Of a stretch of 64,000 bases of DNA, positions 25,417 through 33,551 are shown piece by piece. Position 1 is the stretch's first letter, and the number at the start of each line of letters is the position of its first letter. The notes beneath the pieces are model-generated. The model did no database searches. It was not told the origin of the DNA and saw only the letters and a program-made list of their open reading frames with translations. Position numbers and translations under genes: made by a program. Source of the DNA: Paenibacillus vietnamensis (GTDB lineage Bacteria > Bacillota > Bacilli > Paenibacillales > Paenibacillaceae); assembly GCF_020169515.1 (NCBI RefSeq), contig NZ_JAHMHW010000001.1, forward strand, positions 186,001-250,000, given 5' to 3'.

Positions 25417-27480
25417 ATGCACGAGCATTTTACGAAGGACAGTCCGGGCTACAAAGCCTGGCTTGCGTATCATGCGCCCGGGAACGAGGCTCTGAGGAAG
25501 AAGGAAGCGGCCCGCTACGGCTGGATCGCTTCGTCCGGCAGTGACGAAACCGCAAAGGCGGCAGCAGCGGAGCTGATTGCCGGGATCGGCTCGATGCTCG
25601 GAGCGGAACCTTCGGTTCTGGAGAATGGGCTGCCGGAGAACGGCATTATACTTGGAACGTTTCAGGAAAACGGACGGATCCGCGACATTTGCGGCGATGC
25701 GGCGGACAAGCTGAATGCCGAAGGCTTCGTCCTCCGGACGTCGGGCGGTGTGACCGCCATCGGAGCGCATTCCTCTGTCGGCGTCCTGTACGGCGCATTC
25801 CATTTGCTGCGGCTGATTGCGCTCGGGCGAGGGTCTTCCGGGCTTGACATGATCGAAAATCCGGCGAACGGACTGCGGATGGTGAACCAATGGGACAATA
25901 TCGACGGCAGTATTGAACGCGGCTACGCGGGGCAGTCGATTTTTTACCGGGATGACGAGATTTCGTACAGCCCGGACCGTATCCGGGATTATGCGCGGAT
26001 GCTGGCTTCGGTCGGCTTGAGTGCGATCGCGATCAACAACGTGAACGTGCACCGGCTGGAGACGAAGTTTGTGACGGGCGAATATTTGCCGCAAATTGCG
26101 GAGCTGGCTTCCATTTTCCGCGTTTACGGTGTGAAGCTGTACCTCAGCATTAACTTTGCGAGCCCGATCGAGGTCGGCGGATTGGAGACGGCTGACCCGC
26201 TGGAGCCTGAGGTCCGCCGGTGGTGGCGCGAGCGCGCGGCTGATATTTATGAGGCGATTCCGGATTTCGGAGGTTTTCTCGTGAAGGCGGACTCCGAGAA
26301 CCGCCCGGGTCCTTTCACTTACGACCGGAACCACGCCGACGGCGCCAATATGCTGGCCGAGGCGCTGGAGCCGTACGGAGGTCTCGTCATCTGGCGCTGC
26401 TTCGTCTACAACTGCAAGCAGGATTGGCGGGACCGGTCCACCGATCGCGCAAGAGCGGCGTATGACCACTTTATGCCGCTTGACGGGGCGTTTAAGGATA
26501 ACGTGATTTTACAAATCAAGAACGGTCCGATGGACTTCCAGGTACGGGAGCCCGTATCTCCGCTGCTCGGTGCGATGAAGCGGACGAACCAGCTTCTCGA
26601 ATTCCAAATTACACAGGAGTACACGGGCCAGCAGCGTCATCTTTGTTATCTGGTGCCGCAGTGGAAAACGGTTCTCGACTTCGAAACGTACGCGCTCGGG
26701 GACAGCTCCCCGGTCAAGCGGGTTGTGGACGGAAGCGTCTTCGGCAGGCGGTACGGGGGCTTCGCAGCCGTATCCAATATAGGAGACGACATGAACTGGA
26801 CCGGGCATCCGCTTGCTCAGGCGAATCTGTACGGCTACGGGCGGCTCGCCTGGAATCCGGAGCTCACCTCGGAAGGAATTGCGGAGGAATGGGCGGCTCA
26901 GGCCGTCGGATCCGACGAAGCCGCAGTCGGCCTCATATGCTCCATGCTGATGGAATCGCTCGGTATTTATGAAGCCTACACAGCACCGCTTGGCGTAGGC
27001 TGGATGGTCAATCCGAATCATCACTACGGCCCTAACGTGGACGGCTACGAATACGACAAATGGGGAACGTACCATTTTGCCGACCGCGACGGAATCGGCG
27101 TGGACCGGACCGTCAAAACGGGAACCGGCTATTCCTCCCAGTATTTGGGCGAGAACGCGGCAATTTATGAGTCGCTTGACCGCTGCCCGGACGAGCTGCT
27201 GCTGTTCTTCCATCATGTGCCGTACACGCATATTCTTAAGTCGGGAAAAACGGTCATTCAACATATTTACGACACTCACTTCGCAGGAGCGGAGCGTGCG
27301 GCTGCGCTTGCAGGGACATGGGAAACGCTCCGCGGCCGGATCGATGAGAGGATTTACGTCCAGGCGGAAGCCAGACTTCGCGGGCAAGCCGAGCATGCCA
27401 AGGAATGGCGCGATATCATTAATACGTACTTCTACCGCAAAAGCGGAATCGCGGATGAGCAGGGTCGAACGATTTATTAA
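25417..27480 (+). CDS. GH67 alpha-glucuronidase
   Basis: The 687-residue enzyme matches GH67 throughout. The family-typical stretches are [10 protein letters not shown] near residues 289-298 (catalytic acid Glu), [19 protein letters not shown] with P-L-D-G, and [14 protein letters not shown] carrying the Asp/Glu pair used as general base. It removes 4-O-methylglucuronic acid from the non-reducing end of xylo-oligosaccharides. There is no signal peptide, so it acts on imported aldouronates. RBS AGGAGAG precedes ATG 25417, nine bases after the GH2 stop. The gene closes the operon, followed by a terminator. It defines the likely substrate of the whole locus as glucuronoxylan fragments. Confidence 0.93.
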   Translation: MHEHFTKDSPGYKAWLAYHAPGNEALRKKEAARYGWIASSGSDETAKAAAAELIAGIGSMLGAEPSVLENGLPENGIILGTFQENGRIRDICGDAADKLNAEGFVLRTSGGVTAIGAHSSVGVLYGAFHLLRLIALGRGSSGLDMIENPANGLRMVNQWDNIDGSIERGYAGQSIFYRDDEISYSPDRIRDYARMLASVGLSAIAINNVNVHRLETKFVTGEYLPQIAELASIFRVYGVKLYLSINFASPIEVGGLETADPLEPEVRRWWRERAADIYEAIPDFGGFLVKADSENRPGPFTYDRNHADGANMLAEALEPYGGLVIWRCFVYNCKQDWRDRSTDRARAAYDHFMPLDGAFKDNVILQIKNGPMDFQVREPVSPLLGAMKRTNQLLEFQITQEYTGQQRHLCYLVPQWKTVLDFETYALGDSSPVKRVVDGSVFGRRYGGFAAVSNIGDDMNWTGHPLAQANLYGYGRLAWNPELTSEGIAEEWAAQAVGSDEAAVGLICSMLMESLGIYEAYTAPLGVGWMVNPNHHYGPNVDGYEYDKWGTYHFADRDGIGVDRTVKTGTGYSSQYLGENAAIYESLDRCPDELLLFFHHVPYTHILKSGKTVIQHIYDTHFAGAERAAALAGTWETLRGRIDERIYVQAEARLRGQAEHAKEWRDIINTYFYRKSGIADEQGRTIY

Positions 27481-27486
27481 ACGAAA

Positions 27487-27529
27487 AACGGTTGGCTTCG
27501 TTTTGGAGACGAAGCCGGCCGTTTTTTTT
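27487..27529 (+). terminator. Terminator of the glucuronoxylan operon
   Basis: A 14-bp stem with two G-T pairs (27487-27500 with 27510-27523) is followed by a run of T to 27529. Confidence 0.9.
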
Positions 27530-27631
27530 CGGGACAGAAGGGATGCGGAATAGAACAAAACGAACTCTAAAACAAACTATAACGAATCCCACGATGCCTA
27601 TCATAGCGAAAACGGCAGCTTTTCTGGGCTA

Positions 27632-27710
27632 ACGAACTCCATCGGCCTTATGGTACCAGTTACTGACCAGACAATGCTTCAAAACAGCAAACAAAGCCGG
27701 TGGAGTTCGT
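27632..27710. repeat. Inverted repeat with long loop in a gene-poor stretch
   Basis: 15-base arms at 27632-27646 and 27696-27710 are inverted copies with one mismatch, enclosing 49 bases. The short word GAGTTCGTA or its complement recurs nearby (27552, 27752, 28370 regions). This looks like a scattered intergenic repeat of the genome; its other copies cannot be seen here. Confidence 0.5.
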
Positions 27711-27747
27711 AAGGTTTCCAAAACCGTGTGTTTCGAGCAAATAAGAG

Positions 27748-28251
27748 TTACTGAGTTCGTAAGCCGTATGTGCGATAACGCTGCTTGCCGCTGACCACCG
27801 ACAGATGTTGGAGTTCGACCAGCTTGTGAAGAATAAACGAAAGAATTAACTGCTGGCAGCGTTTCGTCTCTTCCGTTACGGACAAATAAGCAACCGGCAT
27901 AAAAGCCAATCGTCAAGAGATAATAAACAATGACGCCAGCACAAATCCTTAAAGCGTCTCCCATCGAGATTTCTGGCATGCGGACCATAGCCTTGAATTT
28001 CGATCCCTCCTTTTGCTTCGCCGCCGGGCAGATAAGCCAAATCCAAATACCGATAACCATTGTGAAAATCACGTACCTCCCACTCGGCATGCAGATGGTT
28101 GAAATTTCTCACGACGGGAAACCAAACAGCGCGCAGAAACTCAACGGTTCCATGACCAAGCCCCTTCTCCAGAAGCTCGCGTCTTCTGTGATTTTTCTCT
28201 TGTGCAAGAGGACTGTATCCATTCCTCATAAGCTTGGTCAAATTTTCTCAT
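27748..28251 (-). pseudogene. Frameshifted DUF559-like endonuclease-domain protein
   Basis: Three consecutive minus-strand frames read as parts of one protein. The first starts with ATG 28251 (M-R-K-F-D-Q-A-Y-E-E-W). A second frame covers about 28180-27910 with E-W-E-V-R-D-F, Y-R-Y-L-D-L-A-Y and E-I-Q-G-Y-G-P-H, the pattern of DUF559/Vsr-like nuclease folds. The third carries V-A-Y-L-S-V-T-E-E-T-K-R-C-Q-Q and ends at the stop codon at 27748-27750. Two single-base shifts, near 28190 and 27905, break the gene. The DUF559 name rests on recalled motif patterns of a protein common in Paenibacillus. With neither frame restored, the gene is probably dead; a sequencing error could also cause this. 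Confidence 0.6.
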
Positions 28252-28692
28252 CGCTAGCTGCATCCTTTCATAAATAGGCCTCAAAATAGAAAAAGCCGCT
28301 TCGACACAAATTCATCCCACAGGGTGAAAATGGAACAGAGCGGCGTATGCTTTACGACCTGCTATCTAGAGTTCGTATGACGTGACCAAATAGCGATCAC
28401 ATAGTTAAATATATCTCAATTTAAAAGGATTTCAATGCCGATCAGGTGTAACTACAGCATCACATAAAGTACCATTCAATCCGCGCCCCAAGTATTTGTA
28501 GCGCCTTTACCGTTAGGGAATTAGCGTTACCGAATCTGCATCAAGAATTCACACCTCAAGAACGATATAAGCACTTCGAGACTTAACAAGTAACACGTTA
28601 AAAAATATCCCCATTTCGAACGAATTTCTGCTTTATTAGAATAAATGAACAAGTCTATAAGTAAACCAAATACTTTTTCCGCTCCTCATCAA
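28252..28692. other. Intergenic stretch without recognised genes
   Basis: No convincing coding frame is seen. A weak minus-strand hairpin near 28290-28345 (GCCGCT with AGCGGC, very long loop, T run on the minus strand) is the only structure noted. Confidence 0.5.
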
Positions 28693-28721
28693 TTGACTGT
28701 TTTCTTCTCGTGTTATATTAT
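28693..28721 (+). promoter_or_regulatory. Strong sigma-A promoter of a small gene
   Basis: TTGACT (28693-28698), a 17-base spacer and TATTAT (28716-28721) match the vegetative consensus in 10 of 12 positions. The small gene at 28824 with a terminator lies downstream. Confidence 0.65.
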
Positions 28722-28823
28722 CTGACATATAAACAAAACGCATAAACAAACTGCCAATTTCCAAGTGTCATGTAAATTAACGCCGAGTAAGCATCAACGA
28801 ATAAGCGATAAGGAGCGATTGAG

Positions 28824-28949
28824 ATGAAATTATTGTTTATCATTGTAGGTATGCTGAACGTAGCTAATCATAGTAAAGTGGAAGACGATTGCATGAGCAA
28901 GTTTAACGAAGCCTTTGTCGGCGACGAGCGTTACTGGAAGCAGGTGTAA
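28824..28949 (+). CDS. Small protein of 41 residues, unknown function
   Basis: ATG 28824 lies eight bases after a perfect AAGGAG (28810-28815). The product begins with M-K-L-L-F-I-I-V-G-M-L-N-V, continues with a short polar part (K-V-E-D-D-C-M-S-K-F-N) and ends with R-Y-W-K-Q-V. A vegetative promoter 100 bases upstream and a terminator 14 bases downstream make a self-contained transcription unit of about 270 nucleotides. It could be a genuine small protein, a leader peptide, or a fragment of a lost gene. No family is recognised; the N-terminal hydrophobic stretch is too short for a convincing membrane helix. Confidence 0.55.
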   Translation: MKLLFIIVGMLNVANHSKVEDDCMSKFNEAFVGDERYWKQV

Positions 28950-28962
28950 TCGGCAGAATGGG

Positions 28963-28998
28963 AAAAGGCGTTTCCTGGTCAGGGGGACGTCTTTTTTT
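28963..28998 (+). terminator. Terminator of the small gene
   Basis: A 13-bp stem with three G-T pairs (28963-28975 with 28983-28995) runs into seven T residues. Confidence 0.75.
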
Positions 28999-28999
28999 C

Positions 29000-29390
29000 A
29001 TGCCGCACAACTATTTCGCCCTGATAAGCGCTTTCAATCGATCGAATGTATTCCGGCCCATAATCAGCCTCTGCTGATTATGCTGTAACTCCTGCAAGAA
29101 GTAAGGCTTCAGCTAAATTAACCCTCAACATCCAACGCAATACATAACCCGTCCTCCACGGGAGTACGCCGGCCCGGTTCGCCCGATAGCTGCCAATTGA
29201 TAGATGTGGTTGTCACTTAAGGTGACATAATCGAAATCACATTCCTGAATCAACTTAAGAAGCTGGTAGCGATAGGAAATTTTCAGCACCCAATTGATAG
29301 ATTTCACGCGAAAAAACGAACGATTTTAAGAGGTTGAAAGATTTCATACGTCGTTTTGTTACAAATGTTAAATTTCCTCACAAAAAACGG
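29000..29390. other. Gene-free stretch upstream of the nitrite reductase operon
   Basis: No supported gene is seen. A 60-codon minus-strand frame (29125-29307) has no ribosome site and no recognisable family. Confidence 0.4.
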
Positions 29391-29419
29391 TTGTTATATA
29401 CGTGAAAATGATGTAAATT
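29391..29419 (+). promoter_or_regulatory. Possible promoter of the nas operon
   Basis: TTGTTA (29391-29396), 17 bases and TAAATT (29414-29419) form a fair vegetative promoter. A second, weaker candidate (TTGAGA at 29459 and TAATGT at 29481) would place the GlnR/TnrA-like box at about -49. Confidence 0.4.
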
Positions 29420-29436
29420 AGTAATCAAGAAGCGAA

Positions 29437-29453
29437 TGTCAGTATATGTGACG
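29437..29453 (+). promoter_or_regulatory. GlnR/TnrA-like box
   Basis: TGTCA, seven bases, TGACG fits the consensus TGTnA-N7-TnACA with one mismatch. Nitrogen control of nitrate assimilation by GlnR or TnrA is established in Bacillus. Whether it represses or activates here depends on which promoter is used. Confidence 0.55.
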
Positions 29454-29526
29454 CTGATTTGAGAGATTGTCCAATAAACCTAATGTTAGATAAGCGAACG
29501 TTTAATTATTTAGGAGTGTGAATGGG

Positions 29527-31944
29527 ATGAAGAAGAAGCTGGTTTTGATTGGAAATGGTATGGCGGGCGTGAATTGTATTGAGCAGATTTTGAAATTGGA
29601 CCCGAACCGGTATGACATTACCATCTTCGGCAGCGAACCTCATCCGAACTACAATCGAATCATGTTATCGTCGGTACTCGCAGGCGATGCGGATATAAAC
29701 GATATTGTCATCAATAGTTGGGACTGGTACAGAGAAAACAACATTATGCTCCACGCTGGGCATACGGTAAACAATATCGACACGAAACGCAAGATCGTCA
29801 GCACGGAAAGCGGCATTAAAGCACCTTACGATGAAGTCATTATTGCAACCGGCTCGCTGCCTTTCATGCTTCCGCTTCCGGGTGCGGACAAAGAAGGCGT
29901 TATCGCATTCCGCGACATTAAAGATTGCGAAACGATGATGGAGACGGCGAAAACATATAAAAAAGCGGTTGTTATCGGCGGCGGCTTGCTCGGACTGGAA
30001 GCGGCCCGGGGACTGCTGAATCTGAATATGGAAGTGTCCGTCGTTCACAGCAACAAAATTCTGATGAACAGACAGATGGATGAAACGGGCGGGATGATGC
30101 TGCAGAAGGAGCTTCAGCAGCAAGGCATGAAATTCCTTCTCGGAAAACAAACAGAGAAGATTCTAGGAAAAGGGCGGGTAACGGGTCTAAGATTTACGGA
30201 CGGTACCGAAGAGACTGCAGATCTGGTTGTTATGGCAATCGGTATTAAGCCTAACATGGCAATGGCTAAGAAGAGCGGCATTGAAGTTAACCGCGGTATC
30301 CTCGTCAACGATTTCATGGAAACGAGCATTCCAAATGTTTATTCGGTCGGCGAGTGCGTGGAGCACCGCGGCATTTCGTACGGACTTGTCGCGCCGTTGT
30401 ATGAGCAAGGCGCCGTGCTTGCCAAGAAATTGGCCGGCTTGGAAACGGACGGCTATACCGGCTCCGTCGTTTCTACGAAGCTGAAGGTTTCGGGTGTGGA
30501 TGTGTTTTCGGCGGGTCAGTACTGGGATGAGGCTGATACACGCGCTGTTCGTGTGCAGGATGAATTCGGCGGCGTATACAAAAAAGTCGTCATCCGGGAC
30601 GGCAAGGTTGTCGGCGCCGTATTGTTCGGCGATATAAGCGACGGCGCGCGCCTGTTCTCCATGATCCGCAGCGGCGAAGACGTTACGGGGAAAGAAAAAG
30701 AAATTTTGCTCGGCTCCGGCGGATCGGCCCCTTCCAACCATGATCTGATTGCATCGATGAGCGACGATGAGATTGTTTGCGGATGTAACGGCGTTTCCAA
30801 AGCTGACGTTGTAAATGCGATCAATGAAAAAGGCTGCACGAGCGTTAACGATATTAAAGCGTGCACGAAAGCTTCCGCTTCATGCGGCGGCTGTAAGCCT
30901 CTCGTTGCGGACGTTCTGACCTATGTACTTGGCGCTGACGGCGTGAAAACGGTCAAGGAAGGCATTTGCGGTTGTACGACGCTTAGCCGTGATGAAGTAG
31001 TTGCAGGCATTCGCGAGATGAAGCTGACAACTTCGAAGGAAGTCATGAACGTCATGGGCTGGAACAATCCGGAAGGCTGCTCCAAATGCCGTCCTGCCTT
31101 GAACTACTACCTCGGAATGGTATGGCCGGAGGAGCACGAGGATGAGCGTGAATCCAGATTCGTTAACGAAAGAAACCATGCCAATATTCAGAAGGACGGC
31201 ACGTACTCCGTTGTTCCGAGAATATACGGCGGAGTAACGACACCGCAGGATTTGAAGAAAATTGCCGATGTAGCGGTGAAATATGAAGTGCCGCTAGTAA
31301 AAATTACAGGCGGACAGAGGATCGACCTTCTGGGCGTTAAGAAGGAAGACCTGCCTTCGATGTGGACGGATCTCGACATGCCGTCGGGTTACGCATACGG
31401 TAAAACGCTTCGTACGGTTAAAACATGCGTAGGCTCGACGTTCTGCAGATTCGGAACGCAGGATTCGATGGCCATGGGAATCGAAATGGAGAAGCGCTTC
31501 GAACGTTTGAGCACGCCGGCGAAATTTAAGATGGCCGTATCCGGCTGCCCTCGTAACTGTGCGGAAGCGACGATCAAGGATTTGGGCGTCGTAGCAATCG
31601 ACGGCGGATGGGAAATTCATGTCGGCGGAAACGGCGGTACGAAAGTTAGAGTCACTGACCTGCTCGTTAAGGTAAAGACGGAGGAAGAGGTTCTGGAATG
31701 GACGGGAGCGTACATGCAGTATTACCGTGAAACCGGAAAATATAACGAACGTACGGCGGAGTGGCTGGAAAGAGTCGGCCTGGATACGATTAAAGCCGCG
31801 CTTGAGAAAAAGGAAGACCGCCTCGCGCTTGTCGAACGCATCGAGCTTGCTCTCAGCCTGACGCAGGATCCTTGGAAAGAAATCGCGGAAACCGACAAGC
31901 TTCGCACAACATTCGAACAAATGCCTGTACCGGCAATGAAATAG
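29527..31944 (+). CDS. nasD: Assimilatory NADH nitrite reductase, large subunit
   Basis: ATG 29527, ten bases after AGGAG, is preferred to GTG 29518, which lies one base from it. The 805-residue protein has an N-terminal FAD domain (G-N-G-M-A-G), an NAD domain (G-G-G-L-L-G-L-E-A) and two BFD-like [2Fe-2S] segments (C-G-C-N-G with C-G-G-C, and C-G-C-T-T with C-S-K-C). The C-terminal siroheme domain has all four ligand cysteines: Cys634, Cys640, Cys674 and Cys678 (C-V-G-S-T-F-C and C-P-R-N-C). It reduces nitrite to ammonium with NADH. It is followed 16 bases later by its small subunit. The symbol follows Bacillus usage; NirB is the equivalent. Confidence 0.93.
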   Translation: MKKKLVLIGNGMAGVNCIEQILKLDPNRYDITIFGSEPHPNYNRIMLSSVLAGDADINDIVINSWDWYRENNIMLHAGHTVNNIDTKRKIVSTESGIKAPYDEVIIATGSLPFMLPLPGADKEGVIAFRDIKDCETMMETAKTYKKAVVIGGGLLGLEAARGLLNLNMEVSVVHSNKILMNRQMDETGGMMLQKELQQQGMKFLLGKQTEKILGKGRVTGLRFTDGTEETADLVVMAIGIKPNMAMAKKSGIEVNRGILVNDFMETSIPNVYSVGECVEHRGISYGLVAPLYEQGAVLAKKLAGLETDGYTGSVVSTKLKVSGVDVFSAGQYWDEADTRAVRVQDEFGGVYKKVVIRDGKVVGAVLFGDISDGARLFSMIRSGEDVTGKEKEILLGSGGSAPSNHDLIASMSDDEIVCGCNGVSKADVVNAINEKGCTSVNDIKACTKASASCGGCKPLVADVLTYVLGADGVKTVKEGICGCTTLSRDEVVAGIREMKLTTSKEVMNVMGWNNPEGCSKCRPALNYYLGMVWPEEHEDERESRFVNERNHANIQKDGTYSVVPRIYGGVTTPQDLKKIADVAVKYEVPLVKITGGQRIDLLGVKKEDLPSMWTDLDMPSGYAYGKTLRTVKTCVGSTFCRFGTQDSMAMGIEMEKRFERLSTPAKFKMAVSGCPRNCAEATIKDLGVVAIDGGWEIHVGGNGGTKVRVTDLLVKVKTEEEVLEWTGAYMQYYRETGKYNERTAEWLERVGLDTIKAALEKKEDRLALVERIELALSLTQDPWKEIAETDKLRTTFEQMPVPAMK

Positions 31945-31960
31945 AAAGGGAGTCATCAGC

Positions 31961-32296
31961 ATGAAGCAAATTAAAATCGGCCATATCTCAGAAATCGAAA
32001 GCATGCGTTCAAGAGTGATAACAATCGAGGATACGGAAATCGCGTTGTTCAAGCTCTCGACCGGCGAAATCAAAGCCATCGAAAATAAATGCCCGCACAA
32101 AGGCGGCAAGCTTTCCGAAGGGATTTTATGCGACCATCATGTGTTTTGTCCGCTGCACGATTGGAAAATCAATTTGAATGACGGATTGGTGCAAGAGCCG
32201 GACGAAGGCTGCGTTGTTTCCTTCCGGGTAGAAGCCGACTCCGAAAGCGGCGATCTGTATTTGTATATGGAAGATAAAGCCTATAAAGCATCCTAG
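31961..32296 (+). CDS. nasE: Nitrite reductase small subunit (Rieske)
   Basis: The 111-residue protein has a Rieske [2Fe-2S] site: Cys44 and His46 (C-P-H-K-G-G) with Cys63 and His66 (C-P-L-H-D-W). It is the NirD/NasE partner of the large subunit encoded just upstream. RBS GAAAGGGAG precedes ATG 31961. Confidence 0.92.
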   Translation: MKQIKIGHISEIESMRSRVITIEDTEIALFKLSTGEIKAIENKCPHKGGKLSEGILCDHHVFCPLHDWKINLNDGLVQEPDEGCVVSFRVEADSESGDLYLYMEDKAYKAS

Positions 32297-32331
32297 AAGG
32301 ATAACGTTCGGGAAGAAAGGGACCAAAGGGC

Positions 32332-33510
32332 ATGAATCCAACTAAAGCACTTATCTACTCGACGGTCGCGATGACCGTATCCTTTATCATCTGGTCGGTG
32401 TTTCCTCCAATTGCAGGGCAGATTCAGGAGTTGTTTCAGCTGAGCACGCTTGAGAAAAGCGTGCTCATCGCGACCCCCGTGCTGCTCGGTTCGATCATGC
32501 GGATTCCAATGGGAATTTTGACGGACCGGCATGGCGGCAGAAAAGTATTCACGCTGACGATGCTGTTCTTGATTCTACCGATGGTGGCGGCCGGATTCGC
32601 CGATTCATATGCATGGATGTTGATCTGCGCTTTATTTATCGGCATGGCGGGCACCACGTTTGCGATATCTTTAACCTTCGTATCCAGATGGTACCCGCCT
32701 CAAAGCCAGGGATTTATATTGGGCATTGCGGGTCTTGGCAATTTGGGAGGTGCGGCGGCGAATTTCCTGATTCCGTCCATTTCGTCCGCGTACGGCATTC
32801 CTTGGGTGTTTTTTAGCCTGGCAATTATGGTAGCGGTAATGGCTTTGGTGTTCCACTCCTTTACGAAGGATCCGCCGAAGCCGGCCGAGCCGAAAACCTT
32901 GAAGCAGTCGTTGTCCGTCCTGAAGGAGAAAGCGACCTGGCATTTATCGATCTTCTATTTTCTGACCTTCGGCGGCTTTGTCGCTTTCAGCGTATATTTG
33001 CCTACCTTTCTGAAGGATTTGTTTCAGCTTAACGCATTTGATGCGGGATTGCGGACTGCGGGCTTTGTGCTCGCCGCTACGCTGATCCGTCCGGCGGGCG
33101 GATACTTGGCGGACCGGTTCGGAAGCAAACGGGTGTTATCGGTCGTTTTTACCGGTATATTGGCTGCCGCGCTTGGACTGTCGTTTTCGCTCGAGCATTT
33201 CGTTGCGTTTACGGTGCTTTGCTTGCTGATTTCTTTGCTTCTCGGTCTTGGCAACGGCGCCGTGTTCAAAATGGTGCCTGAGGTTTCTTCCGGCAACACG
33301 GGAGCGGTAACGGGCATCGTTGGCGCGGCAGGAGGCGTCGGCGGATTTTTCCCGCCGATCGTGCTCGGCATCGTCAAAGACGCGACAGGTGAGTACAGTT
33401 TGGGATTTATTTTTATGGTCGTATTCGCCTTGGCATGCTTGATCATTAATTATTCCGCCCTGAGGCCGAAGCAGACGGGACTTCAGAACGGTGTGGAGAC
33501 TACGGCATAG
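32332..33510 (+). CDS. Nitrate/nitrite MFS transporter
   Basis: The 392-residue protein has 12 hydrophobic helices and the NarK/NasA-family signatures: an early F-S-x-W-S-V-F-P-P-like motif in helix 1, G-I-L-T-D-R-H-G-G-R after helix 2, and two glycine-rich nitrate signatures (A-G-L-G-N-L-G-G-A near residue 141 and G-A-A-G-G-V-G-G-F near residue 333). It imports nitrate, and possibly exports or imports nitrite, for the reductases on both sides. NasA in Bacillus and NarK-type names would both fit, so no symbol is given. Confidence 0.9.
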   Translation: MNPTKALIYSTVAMTVSFIIWSVFPPIAGQIQELFQLSTLEKSVLIATPVLLGSIMRIPMGILTDRHGGRKVFTLTMLFLILPMVAAGFADSYAWMLICALFIGMAGTTFAISLTFVSRWYPPQSQGFILGIAGLGNLGGAAANFLIPSISSAYGIPWVFFSLAIMVAVMALVFHSFTKDPPKPAEPKTLKQSLSVLKEKATWHLSIFYFLTFGGFVAFSVYLPTFLKDLFQLNAFDAGLRTAGFVLAATLIRPAGGYLADRFGSKRVLSVVFTGILAAALGLSFSLEHFVAFTVLCLLISLLLGLGNGAVFKMVPEVSSGNTGAVTGIVGAAGGVGGFFPPIVLGIVKDATGEYSLGFIFMVVFALACLIINYSALRPKQTGLQNGVETTA

Positions 33511-33551
33511 CAGCCGGATCAAGTCGTTTCTACTTAAATGGAGGTTTCATG

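Noticed and set aside
29125..29307. 60-codon minus-strand frame upstream of nasD
   Set aside because: No ribosome site or promoter, no family; the frame is short enough to be chance.
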